Part shown: one piece after another, positions 1 to 5,769 of the stretch | Numbering within the stretch: the stretch's first letter is position 1 | How the letters are laid out: each line of letters opens with the position of its first letter | Source: Alphaproteobacteria bacterium | Lineage (GTDB): Bacteria; Pseudomonadota; Alphaproteobacteria; Acetobacterales; Acetobacteraceae | Direction: 5' to 3' | NCBI GenBank assembly: GCA_026225015.1 | Contig: JAMFRY010000273.1 | Location: 1 to 7,582, forward strand | DNA length: 7,582 nucleotides | Program-made: the position numbers and the translations under genes | Notes under the pieces: generated by a model | What the model was told of the DNA's origin: nothing | What the model saw: the letters and a program-made list of their open reading frames with translations, nothing else | Databases searched by the model: none

Positions 1-1613
1 ACCCCTTCCTGGCGGAAGGCCTTCGCCAGCTCGGACTTGCCCTGGTCGCGATGCTGATCGCGCATGTGCTGGGTGAGGAAGAGGCGGATGCGGGCGCGCG
101 CCTTGCCGGTAACGACAAAGCGCTCCCAGGCCGGCGAGGGCGTGCCGCCGCGGGCGGTGAGGATTTCCACCTGATCGCCATTTTGCAGCTCGTAGCGCAG
201 CGGCATCAGCCGGCCATTGATGCGGGCGCCAACGCAGGTGTCGCCGATCTGGCTATGCACCGCATAGGCAAAATCCACCGAGGTGGCGCCGCGCGGGAGC
301 TGAATGAGCTGGCCCTTCGGCGTGAAGCAGAACACCTGGTCCTGGTAGAGTTCGAGCTTGGTGTTTTCCAGAAACTCATCGGGCGCCGCGGAGTTTTCCA
401 GAATTTCCAGTAAATCCTGCACCCAGCGGAACTGCTTCAAATCCGCCGGCGTGGCATCCGCCTGCTTGTACAGCCAATGCGCGGCGACGCCGTTTTCCGC
501 GATGATCTGCATCTCCAGCGTGCGGATTTGCAGCTCGATCTTCTGGTTGCGCGGATGCCGCAAGGTCACGCCGGTATGCAGCGATTGATAGCCATTCGCC
601 TTCGGCGTAGAGATATAATCCTTGAAGCGGCCGGCGATGACCGGGAAAGCCGCGTGAATCGCGCCAAGCGCCATGTAGCAGGCCTCGCGCGTCGGCACGA
701 TAATGCGAAACGCCATGATGTCGGAGAGCTGCTCGAAGGCGACATTGCGCCGCTGCATTTTCTCCCAGATGGAATAAGGCGACTTCTCGCGGCCGGCAAT
801 TTCCACCACCTCGACTTCGGCATCGCGGCAGACGCGCAGCAATTCCTTGCGCACTTCCTCGATCACATCCGCGCCCTGGCCGCGCAGAAAATTCAGCCTG
901 GCCTGGATGGTGTCATAGGCTTCCGGGTCCAGCTCCGCGAATGCATGCGTTTGCAGCTCGGTCTTGACCGATTCCATGCCGATCCGCTCGGCCAAGGGTG
1001 CGTAGATTTCCATCGTCTCGCGGGCGATGCGCTGTCGCCGATCGGGCTTTTCCACCGCGTTCAAGGTGCGCATGTTATGCAACCGGTCCGCCAGCTTGAC
1101 GATGAGCACACGGATATCCTTGCTCATCGCCAAAACCAGCTTGCGGAAATTCTCCGCCTGCTTGGTGCGGTCCGATTGCAGTTCCAGCCGGGTCAGCTTG
1201 GTCACGCCGTCCACCAGGCCGGCGACTTCCTGCCCAAATTTCTTCTGCACCGCAGCCAGGGTGACCGGCGTGTCCTCGACCACGTCATGCAGCAGCGCGG
1301 TGATGATCGAAGACGAGTCCAGCCGGTAGCCGGCGAGTATATTGGCGACCGCCAGGGGGTGGGTGATATAGGGCTCGCCGTTATCACGTTTCTGGACCGC
1401 ATGCGCATCGAACGCGATCGAATACGCCGCGTCGATCAATGCCGGGTCGGATTTGCCGTCATAAGCGGCGATATGGGAGAGCAGCGGCGCCAGTTCCGGA
1501 TGGACGAGACCCCCGGCGGGGCCGCCAGAAAGGGCGCCCCCAGCAACCGCACCCCCAGAGACAGCACCCTCTGGGGCGAAACGCAGGCGTGGCTCTTTAC
1601 GCCCCCCTGTCAT
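1..1613 (-). CDS. rsh: Bifunctional (p)ppGpp synthetase/hydrolase, RelA/SpoT family (3' end cut by window)
   Basis: Makes (p)ppGpp from ATP and GDP/GTP and hydrolyses it, driving the stringent response in the cytoplasm. The 537 codons present cover most of a protein usually 700-750 residues long; the C-terminus lies beyond the left edge. In order: a Gly/Ala-rich N-terminal stretch (16-35); an HD hydrolase domain with H85, H109-D110, E113-D114 and D176/N180 (KLADRLHN); a synthetase domain with GREK at 274-277, D298 (SDIMAFR), RFKD at 329-332 and E360 (ELQIRT); a TGS domain at about 424-487; then the start of the helical region. RFKD fits the RXKD signature of bifunctional enzymes rather than the EXDD of RelA, and both active sites look intact. 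The ATG at 1613 is the only ATG ahead of the HD domain. It has AGCAGG 4 nt upstream, overlapping the rpoZ stop, which suggests co-translation with rpoZ. Confidence 0.96.
   Translation of the reverse strand, partial: MTGGRKEPRLRFAPEGAVSGGAVAGGALSGGPAGGLVHPELAPLLSHIAAYDGKSDPALIDAAYSIAFDAHAVQKRDNGEPYITHPLAVANILAGYRLDSSSIITALLHDVVEDTPVTLAAVQKKFGQEVAGLVDGVTKLTRLELQSDRTKQAENFRKLVLAMSKDIRVLIVKLADRLHNMRTLNAVEKPDRRQRIARETMEIYAPLAERIGMESVKTELQTHAFAELDPEAYDTIQARLNFLRGQGADVIEEVRKELLRVCRDAEVEVVEIAGREKSPYSIWEKMQRRNVAFEQLSDIMAFRIIVPTREACYMALGAIHAAFPVIAGRFKDYISTPKANGYQSLHTGVTLRHPRNQKIELQIRTLEMQIIAENGVAAHWLYKQADATPADLKQFRWVQDLLEILENSAAPDEFLENTKLELYQDQVFCFTPKGQLIQLPRGATSVDFAYAVHSQIGDTCVGARINGRLMPLRYELQNGDQVEILTARGGTPSPAWERFVVTGKARARIRLFLTQHMRDQHRDQGKSELAKAFRQEG
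1509..1568 (-). repeat. Four-unit 15-bp tandem repeat encoding a Gly-rich pentapeptide in Rsh
   Basis: Read on the minus strand, residues 16-35 of Rsh fall into four consecutive five-residue units: GAVSG, GAVAG, GALSG and GPAGG. The DNA has the same 15-bp period, with each unit starting GG(T/C)GC or GGCCC and the first three ending in a CTGG(G/C) block. The fourth unit is the most diverged. The stretch lies ahead of the conserved HD domain and looks like a small degenerate minisatellite rather than part of the folded enzyme. Confidence 0.7.
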
Positions 1614-1621
1614 GCGGCCTG

Positions 1622-2029
1622 CTAGCGGCGGGACTTGCCGCCGAGTTCGGCCTCGATGGCGGCCTGGATATCCTCAGGCGTCATTTCCTCGGACTCGGCT
1701 GCGAGAGCCGCGGCTTCTTCCTCGGCGGAGACATCCTGCAGACCAAAGATATTCTGGTCGGTCGGGATCAGGTCGAGCACTTCCTCGTCCACCGGCTCGG
1801 GTTCCGGCACGCGCGAGAGGGATTTCACCAGATCCTGCTCCAGATCGGAAAGCCGCAGGGTTTCCTCGGCGATTTCACGCAAGGCGACCACCGGGTTCTT
1901 GTCATTATCCCGGTCGATGGTCAGTTGCTCGCCCCGGCTGATATTGCGGGCGCGCTGCGCGCTTAACAGCACCAGCTCGAACCGGTTGGGAACCTTGAGT
2001 ACGCAATCTTCGACCGTGACGCGGGCCAT
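1622..2029 (-). CDS. rpoZ: DNA-directed RNA polymerase omega subunit
   Basis: Omega binds the beta' subunit, helps assemble RNA polymerase and contributes to the ppGpp site at the beta'-omega interface. The 135-residue protein begins MARVTVEDCV, keeping the N-terminal MAR motif that contacts ppGpp in E. coli. It continues with the family core NRFELVLLSAQRARNI (residues 15-30) and the conserved NPVVALREIAEET. Beyond about residue 73 it has a long, very acidic tail rich in Glu, Asp and Ala, ending in the basic GGKSRR. E. coli omega is about 90 residues, while longer forms are usual in alphaproteobacteria. The ATG at 2029 has GGAG (2038-2041) 8 nt upstream. A second ATG at 2033 is out of frame. 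The gene ends 8 bp before rsh, and a likely promoter lies at 2069-2097. Confidence 0.96.
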   Translation of the reverse strand: MARVTVEDCVLKVPNRFELVLLSAQRARNISRGEQLTIDRDNDKNPVVALREIAEETLRLSDLEQDLVKSLSRVPEPEPVDEEVLDLIPTDQNIFGLQDVSAEEEAAALAAESEEMTPEDIQAAIEAELGGKSRR

Positions 2030-2068
2030 CCATGGGTCTCCAGCTTAAAAAATGAACATCAAAAGCGT

Positions 2069-2097
2069 CAAATACGCCACGGGTTAACGCATTGCAA
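2069..2097 (-). promoter_or_regulatory. Candidate sigma-70 type promoter for rpoZ-rsh
   Basis: On the minus strand TTGCAA (2092-2097) and TATTTG (2069-2074) are separated by exactly 17 bp in the AT-richer gap between folK and rpoZ, and would give a short leader before the rpoZ Shine-Dalgarno sequence. The -35 box is close to consensus, while the -10 box matches only in its first three bases. A small inverted repeat GCGT-5 nt-ACGC (2065-2077) overlaps the -10 box, and a GTTAAC palindrome sits in the spacer at 2083-2088. No T-tracted terminator for folK is visible here, so read-through from folK is also possible. Confidence 0.4.
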
Positions 2098-2138
2098 GGC
2101 AGAGCGGCTCGCTGATTTGGCGAAGCTGTCCGCCGTGG

Positions 2139-2651
2139 TCAGGAATCCCAAGGCGCGATGGCTTGCGGGGGCAGGTCGGCCAGCAGCGAAGCTACCCCCA
2201 GATGCAGGGCCGGATGCCGCCAGCCGGGCGCCACATCCAGGAGCGGGCGCAACACAAAGGCGCGCAAATGGGCGCGCGGATGCGGCAGAATAACCGGCGG
2301 AATGGCCCGGATCGCACCGTTCAGGTCGATAATGTCCAAATCCAGGGTGCGGGGGGCATCGATCAAGCCGCGCTGACGGCCAAAGCGGTTCTCGATCTCC
2401 TGCAAAGTTGTCAGCAATGCGACAGGCGCCATTTCGCCTTCCATCCGCACGACGCCATTGCAGAAATCCGGCCCGTTATAGGAGTCCGCCCGGGCGATTC
2501 GGGAAATCGCCGCGCTGCGATACCAGGGGGAGGCCGTAATCACTTTGAGGCCCGGAACCGCCGCCAACGCGTCGACGGCGGCCACGCAGGTCTCGATCGG
2601 AGTTTGTCCGGCCAGGCCCGGCAGGTTTGCGCCTACTGCGATTAGGATCAT
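2139..2651 (-). CDS. folK: 2-amino-4-hydroxy-6-hydroxymethyldihydropteridine pyrophosphokinase (HPPK)
   Basis: Transfers pyrophosphate from ATP to 6-hydroxymethyl-7,8-dihydropterin, the step before dihydropteroate synthase in folate synthesis; cytosolic. The 170-residue protein is close to the usual 155-175. Family motifs in order are: GANL near the N-terminus (7-10), SPWYRSAA (41-48), DFCNGVV (62-68), ENRFGRQRG (87-95), PRTLDLDIIDL (100-110) with the magnesium-binding D104 and D106, LPHPRAHLRAFVLRPLLDVAP (122-142, continuous) near the C-terminal third. The start is ATG 2651, since the conserved sheet begins at once (ILIAVGANL) and no better in-frame start lies upstream. There is no good Shine-Dalgarno directly before it. 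AGAGG lies 22 nt upstream and is better placed for a five-codon mini-ORF overlapping this start. rpoZ follows about 110 bp downstream on the same strand. Confidence 0.95.
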   Translation of the reverse strand: MILIAVGANLPGLAGQTPIETCVAAVDALAAVPGLKVITASPWYRSAAISRIARADSYNGPDFCNGVVRMEGEMAPVALLTTLQEIENRFGRQRGLIDAPRTLDLDIIDLNGAIRAIPPVILPHPRAHLRAFVLRPLLDVAPGWRHPALHLGVASLLADLPPQAIAPWDS

Positions 2652-2665
2652 AATACCGGTTTCAT
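2648..2665 (-). other. Possible five-codon leader mini-ORF (MKPVL) overlapping the folK start
   Basis: On the minus strand an ATG at 2665 opens a five-codon frame, MKPVL, whose TGA stop overlaps the folK ATG as ATGA. An AGAGG sequence (2674-2678) is 8 nt upstream of this ATG, the ideal spacing, but 22 nt from the folK ATG. This is consistent with ribosomes loading at the mini-ORF and restarting at folK. It is also compatible with chance, because the same frame stays open far upstream, antisense to the glycosylase gene. Confidence 0.3.
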
Positions 2666-2812
2666 GAGCGCCACCTCTCTTTCTGTTAAATTATCTAACA
2701 CGTCAACAGCGTAGCTTGGAACGTTCGTACTATTCCATTGGCGGTCTGCGCCATCACCATAAACACTCGTAACCTGGCCTCGGCCCCGCGGAAAAGAAGC
2801 GACGCAATCAAC
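2652..2812. promoter_or_regulatory. Divergent intergenic region between folK and the uracil-DNA glycosylase gene
   Basis: This 161-bp gap should hold promoters for both directions. It includes a notably AT-rich patch at about 2684-2700 with an imperfect inverted repeat (GTTA ... TAAC). Read on the minus strand, this patch contains GATAAT, a good -10 element for folK, but no convincing -35 at the proper distance. I see no clear promoter or strong ribosome-binding site for the plus-strand gene. A purine stretch AAAAGAAG ends about 14 nt before its ATG. Confidence 0.35.
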
Positions 2813-3454
2813 ATGATAAATTGTCCCAGTCACAACTGTCCACTTTGCCCGCGGCTGGTGGAATACCGCACAAATAATCGCGCGAAGGAACCCGACTGGC
2901 ATAACGCGCCGGTGCCGAGCTTCGGCGCGTTGACGGCGCGGCTGCTGGTGGTGGGGCTGGCGCCGGGCGTGCGCGGGGCCAACCGGACCGGCCGACCATT
3001 CACCGGCGACTATGCCGGACTTCTGCTTTACACCACATTGTTGAAATTCGGCTTGGCAAAAGGCCAATATGCGCAATCCGCCGATGACGGGCTGGAATTG
3101 ACCGATACGCGCATCACCAACGCTGTGCGCTGCGTGCCCCCGGAGAATCTGCCGACACCGCTTGAGAATAAAACCTGCAATCCGTTCCTGCGGGACGAGA
3201 TCGCTGCCATGCCGAGGCTGGTGGCCATCCTGGCTCTGGGAACCGTCGCGCATCAGATGAGCCTGCGGGCGCTTGATCTGAAGCTGAGCGCGCATAAATT
3301 CACCCACGGCGCCCTGCACGAAGCAAAACCGGGATTGCTGATCGCCAACAGCTACCATGTCTCCCGGTACAATACGAGCACAAAACGTTTAAGCACCGTG
3401 ATGTTCGAGGATGTTGTCGCGCGGATCAAAGAAAAACTAAATGATACCAACTAA
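2813..3454 (+). CDS. Uracil-DNA glycosylase, family 5 (UDGb) type, predicted 4Fe-4S protein
   Basis: Removes uracil (and in this family often other deaminated bases) from DNA, starting base-excision repair. From ATG 2813 it has 213 residues, the usual size. The frame is open back to a TTG at 2738, but the extra 25 residues show nothing of the family. Motifs (213-residue numbering): CPLCPRLVEYR with C9 and C12, GLAPGVRGANRTGRPFTGD at about 48-66, ITNAVRCVPPEN with C107, C122 in TCNPFL, and a late SYHVSRYNT in place of the HPS motif. The four cysteines match the spacing of the iron-sulfur ligands of family 4/5 enzymes. The GANRTGRPFTGD signature favours family 5 over family 4. It is the lone plus-strand gene between two minus-strand clusters and converges on the molybdoenzyme gene. 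Its two ends are less GC-rich than neighbouring genes. Confidence 0.88.
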   Translation: MINCPSHNCPLCPRLVEYRTNNRAKEPDWHNAPVPSFGALTARLLVVGLAPGVRGANRTGRPFTGDYAGLLLYTTLLKFGLAKGQYAQSADDGLELTDTRITNAVRCVPPENLPTPLENKTCNPFLRDEIAAMPRLVAILALGTVAHQMSLRALDLKLSAHKFTHGALHEAKPGLLIANSYHVSRYNTSTKRLSTVMFEDVVARIKEKLNDTN

Positions 3455-3471
3455 CGGTGGGCCTCACTCTC

Positions 3472-3523
3472 GGCGGCTCCGCCATCATGCCCCCCGAAGG
3501 CGCGTTTGTACGCCGCGGGGCAT
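3472..3523. terminator. Two adjacent hairpin candidates in the convergent gap
   Basis: The 189-bp gap 3455-3643 between the convergent glycosylase and molybdoenzyme genes holds two inverted repeats. One is GGCGG-CT-CCGCC at 3472-3483. The other is ATGCCCC (3487-3493) with GGGGCAT (3517-3523), enclosing a second short pair GGCG/CGCC (3499-3502, 3511-3514). Either could slow or end transcription from the glycosylase gene or from the opposite side. Neither is followed by a T-tract on either strand, so they are not textbook intrinsic terminators. The rest of the gap (3524-3643) shows nothing I can name. Confidence 0.3.
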
Positions 3524-3643
3524 CCATGAGCTTGCTTCAACAAGGTACAAGTGGAAGCTTAAGTCGTGGATGTGCGGCTTTTGCCGGGCATGGCGGGGTT
3601 GCGGGGTAAGAGCATCAATCACAAAGGCGCCTGGTATTAACCC

Positions 3644-4312
3644 TCAACTATAACGCTCTTCCTGCCACGGATCGGCGTTGTTGTTGTAGCCGCGGGTCTC
3701 CCAGAAACCGGGACCGTCCGCCTCGGTAAATTCCATGCGTTGCAGCCATTTTGCGGATTTCCACAAATAGAATCGGGGAATCATCCCGCGCAGCGGCCCG
3801 CCATGCTGGCGGCTGATCGGCTGGCCGTTCCAGTGATGCACCAGCATGCAATCAGGCTGGTCGAACTGCTCTAGCCGGACATTCGTGGTGTAGCCGTCAT
3901 GGCTATGGAAAATGATATGCCTAGCCTGGGGTTTGGGTTGAACCAGCGCCAGAATCACCGCAGCCGAGATGCCGCGCCAGTGGTTGTCGTAATTCGACCA
4001 TTGCGTGACGCAATGCATGTCAGAGACCTGCTCGCTCTGCGGCAACGCCATCAACGCCACCCAGTCCAGCGTGACGGGGTGTTCCACCGCGCCATCCAGC
4101 GTCAGGCTGTAGCTTGAGGTTGGAATTTGCGGCTGGATGCCGAGATCCAATACCGGCCAGTCTTTCACCAGGCGCTGGCCCGGCGGCAAACGCTGCTCGC
4201 GCGGCGCAGTCTTGCCGGTCAACAGCCGGCCGTCTTTTGCCCATTCCTGCTTGGCGCCAATCAGCTTGTTTTTGATCTTCCCGATAACGGAGGGCGGGTC
4301 ATTCTCAGCCAT
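3644..4312 (-). CDS. Sulfite oxidase-like molybdopterin oxidoreductase, cytosolic
   Basis: A molybdenum-cofactor protein of the sulfite oxidase fold (oxidoreductase molybdopterin-binding domain), 222 residues, essentially one domain. Family landmarks: GKIKNKLIGAKQEWAKDGRL at 11-30, RLPPGQRLVKDWPVLDLG at 41-58, VSDMHCVTQWSNYDNHWRG with C101 as the predicted molybdenum ligand, HDGYTTNV at 138-145, HGGPLRGMIPRFYLWKSAKW at 170-189 and a C-terminal GFWETRGYNNNADPWQEERY. There is no twin-arginine or Sec signal and no haem or dimerisation domain, so it differs from periplasmic MsrP and from true sulfite oxidases. Its substrate is not known from sequence. The ATG at 4312 has GAGG about 8 nt upstream, overlapping the smpB stop (9-bp gap), so translation is probably coupled to smpB. 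The physiological link to dapA and smpB is unclear and may be only shared transcription. Confidence 0.88.
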   Translation of the reverse strand: MAENDPPSVIGKIKNKLIGAKQEWAKDGRLLTGKTAPREQRLPPGQRLVKDWPVLDLGIQPQIPTSSYSLTLDGAVEHPVTLDWVALMALPQSEQVSDMHCVTQWSNYDNHWRGISAAVILALVQPKPQARHIIFHSHDGYTTNVRLEQFDQPDCMLVHHWNGQPISRQHGGPLRGMIPRFYLWKSAKWLQRMEFTEADGPGFWETRGYNNNADPWQEERYS

Positions 4313-4321
4313 GGGGTTGCC

Positions 4322-4813
4322 TCATTTGTTGCGGAGCAGACGGGCCTTGTCGCGTTGCCAATCGCGCGCGGCGATCATCTGGCGTTTATCATGCTTCTGC
4401 CTTCCTTCTGCAACGCCCAACGTCACCTTCGCCAGGCCGCGCGGGTTGAAGTGAATATCCAGCGGCACGACGGTATGCCCCTCGCGCGCGATGGCCCCCA
4501 TCAGCTCGTTGCGCTCCCGGCGCTTGACCAGCAGCTTGCGCGGGCCACGCACGTCGAAGCGCGAGAGCACGCCGCCCTGATATTCCGGTATATAGGCGTT
4601 GAAGAGATACAGCTCCCCATCGCGCTCGCCAGCCCAGGCTTCAGTGAGCGTGGCGCGGCCGAGACGCAGTGATTTCACCTCCACCCCGCGCAGCACGATG
4701 CCGGCTTCCACGGTCGAGAGTATTTTGTAATCGAAATGGGCCTTGCGGTTCTGCGAGGCGATGCCGTGCGAGATGAAGCCGGATTTGCCCTTCGAGGGGG
4801 GATTATCGGCCAT
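4322..4813 (-). CDS. smpB: SsrA-binding protein SmpB
   Basis: Binds tmRNA and carries it to ribosomes stalled on broken mRNA, so that the nascent chain is tagged for degradation and the ribosome freed. The 163-residue length is normal. Visible signatures are QNRKAHFDYKI (21-31), GIVLRGVEVKSLRLGRATL (38-56), YIPEYQGG (74-81), the basic PRKLLVKRRER (91-101), EGHTVVPLDIHFN (111-123) and the end KHDKRQMIAARDWQRDKARLL (140-160), which matches the conserved DKR...RDWxxDKAR element leading to the C-terminal tail. Its ATG (4813) overlaps the dapA stop by one base as TGATG, and no strong Shine-Dalgarno precedes it, so it probably depends on ribosomes finishing dapA. The tmRNA gene itself is not in this window. 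Confidence 0.96.
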   Translation of the reverse strand: MADNPPSKGKSGFISHGIASQNRKAHFDYKILSTVEAGIVLRGVEVKSLRLGRATLTEAWAGERDGELYLFNAYIPEYQGGVLSRFDVRGPRKLLVKRRERNELMGAIAREGHTVVPLDIHFNPRGLAKVTLGVAEGRQKHDKRQMIAARDWQRDKARLLRNK

Positions 4814-5691
4814 CAGTCGAGCAGGCCTAGTCCGGCCAGGGCAGCGCGCATTTTTGCGGCATTGATCTCGGAGATCGGCGCCAACGGCAGGCGGCAGAAT
4901 GCACTGCCGTAGCCAAACAGCGAGGCGGCGTATTTCACCGGGCCGGGATTCGATTCCGCGAACATCGCATCATGCAGCGGCACCAGCCTGGACTGGATTT
5001 CCATGGCCTTGCGCAGCTCGCCTTGCCCCCAGGCCGCATGCATTTCGGCGCAAAGCCGGGGCGTGATATTGGCGGTGACGGAGATGCAGCCATGTCCGCC
5101 GGAGGCAAGAAAGGCGAGTGCTGTGTGATCCTCGCCGGAAAGCTGGATGAAGCCGGTCCCACAGGCGCGCGTGGTGTGCAGCGGCCGGGTGAGATTGGCC
5201 GTGGCATCTTTCACGCCGACGATGTTCTTGTGCTCGGCCAGCCGGGCCATGGTCTCCACCGACATGTCGATGACCGAACGGCCGGGGATGTTGTATATAT
5301 AGATGGGAATATCCGCGGCATCGGCAATCGCGATGTAGTGCCGGTACAGCCCTTCCTGGGTCGGCTTATTATAATAGGGGGTGACCACGAGCACCGCATC
5401 GGCGCCGGCCTTCCTGGCGTGTTGCGCCAGGCCGATGGCCTCAGCGGTGGAATTGGAACCGGCGCCGGCCATGATGGGCACCCTGCCCTTCGCGGTTTTG
5501 ATCGCCAGTTCCACCACGCGTTTATGTTCATCATGCGTCAGCGTCGGCGATTCCCCAGTCGTCCCCACCGGCACCAGGCCTTGGGTTCCCTCGGCAATCT
5601 GCCATTCGATCAGCCGCGCATAGGCATCCTCGTCGATGCTGCCATCCGCCCGCATTGGGGTAACCAGCGCAACCAGTGAACCGTGAAACAT
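4813..5691 (-). CDS. dapA: 4-hydroxy-tetrahydrodipicolinate synthase
   Basis: Condenses pyruvate with aspartate semialdehyde, the first committed step to diaminopimelate and lysine; cytosolic, usually a homotetramer with a (beta/alpha)8 barrel. At 292 residues it has the length of the E. coli enzyme, and the active-site residues fall at the same numbers: T44 and T45 in GTTGES, Y107 in TPYYNKPTQEG, Y133 in YIYNIPGR, R138 binding the substrate carboxylate, and K161 in GVKDAT, the Schiff-base lysine. SGEDHTALAFLASGGHGCIS (185-204) and SNPGPVKYA (247-255) are also typical. The ATG at 5691 has AGGAG (5700-5704) 8 nt upstream, the best ribosome-binding site in the window. It heads a minus-strand operon with smpB, which overlaps its stop codon, and the molybdoenzyme gene. 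Confidence 0.97.
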   Translation of the reverse strand: MFHGSLVALVTPMRADGSIDEDAYARLIEWQIAEGTQGLVPVGTTGESPTLTHDEHKRVVELAIKTAKGRVPIMAGAGSNSTAEAIGLAQHARKAGADAVLVVTPYYNKPTQEGLYRHYIAIADAADIPIYIYNIPGRSVIDMSVETMARLAEHKNIVGVKDATANLTRPLHTTRACGTGFIQLSGEDHTALAFLASGGHGCISVTANITPRLCAEMHAAWGQGELRKAMEIQSRLVPLHDAMFAESNPGPVKYAASLFGYGSAFCRLPLAPISEINAAKMRAALAGLGLLD

Positions 5692-5712
5692 CCCGTAAAC
5701 TCCTGTCGTGCC

Positions 5713-5741
5713 GAGTTAGGCCGATGGGGGATGGCCTGCAA
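5713..5741 (-). promoter_or_regulatory. Weak candidate promoter for the dapA operon
   Basis: On the minus strand TTGCAG (5736-5741) and TAACTC (5713-5718) are spaced by 17 bp within the 75-bp gap that separates dapA from the divergent lytic transglycosylase gene. The -35 box is reasonable, while the -10 box matches consensus only at its first two bases. The gap is so short that the plus-strand promoter must overlap this region or lie inside the dapA 5' end. I see no convincing plus-strand promoter. Confidence 0.25.
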
Positions 5742-5761
5742 GCCAGGGGATGCTAAACCTT

Positions 5762-5769
5762 GAGGCATG
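5762..5769 (+). promoter_or_regulatory. Cramped ribosome-binding site at the slt start
   Basis: GAGG at 5762-5765 is separated from the ATG at 5767 by a single base, against the usual 5-9. The same GAGG is 10 nt from a CTG at 5776 (codon 4), which would keep most of the signal peptide but remove its only N-terminal arginine. The ATG remains the better call because a positively charged start is normal for a Sec signal. Weak initiation is the likely consequence. Confidence 0.4.

Noticed and set aside
477..1625. A 382-codon plus-strand open frame opposite rsh
   Set aside because: Antisense to a fully recognisable RelA/SpoT gene. Composition (many Arg, His, Asp, Gln) is that of a GC-rich shadow frame and no motif is recognised.
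2065..2077. GCGT-5 nt-ACGC inverted repeat over the rpoZ -10 region as a transcription factor operator
   Set aside because: Four-base arms are too short to claim an operator, and no known regulator site is matched. Mentioned only in the promoter entry.
2738..2812. N-terminal extension of the glycosylase from a TTG codon at 2738
   Set aside because: The extra 25 residues lie outside the family region, there is no ribosome-binding site at the TTG, and the ATG at 2813 gives the normal family length.
2648..3358. A 236-codon open frame on the minus strand antisense to the glycosylase gene, ending on the folK start
   Set aside because: Its translation shows no recognisable domain and is rich in Arg, His and Gln, as expected of an antisense shadow in GC-rich DNA. 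The plus-strand frame carries clear family motifs. Only its last five codons are kept as a possible mini-ORF.
3487..3609. Small plus-strand open frame of 40 codons in the convergent gap, beginning MPPEGAFVRR
   Set aside because: No ribosome-binding site, and it starts inside a hairpin arm. No recognisable protein. A second overlapping frame (3441-3653) is equally unsupported.
4972..5679. A 235-codon plus-strand open frame opposite dapA
   Set aside because: Antisense to dapA, whose catalytic residues are all in place. No domain is recognisable in the opposite frame.
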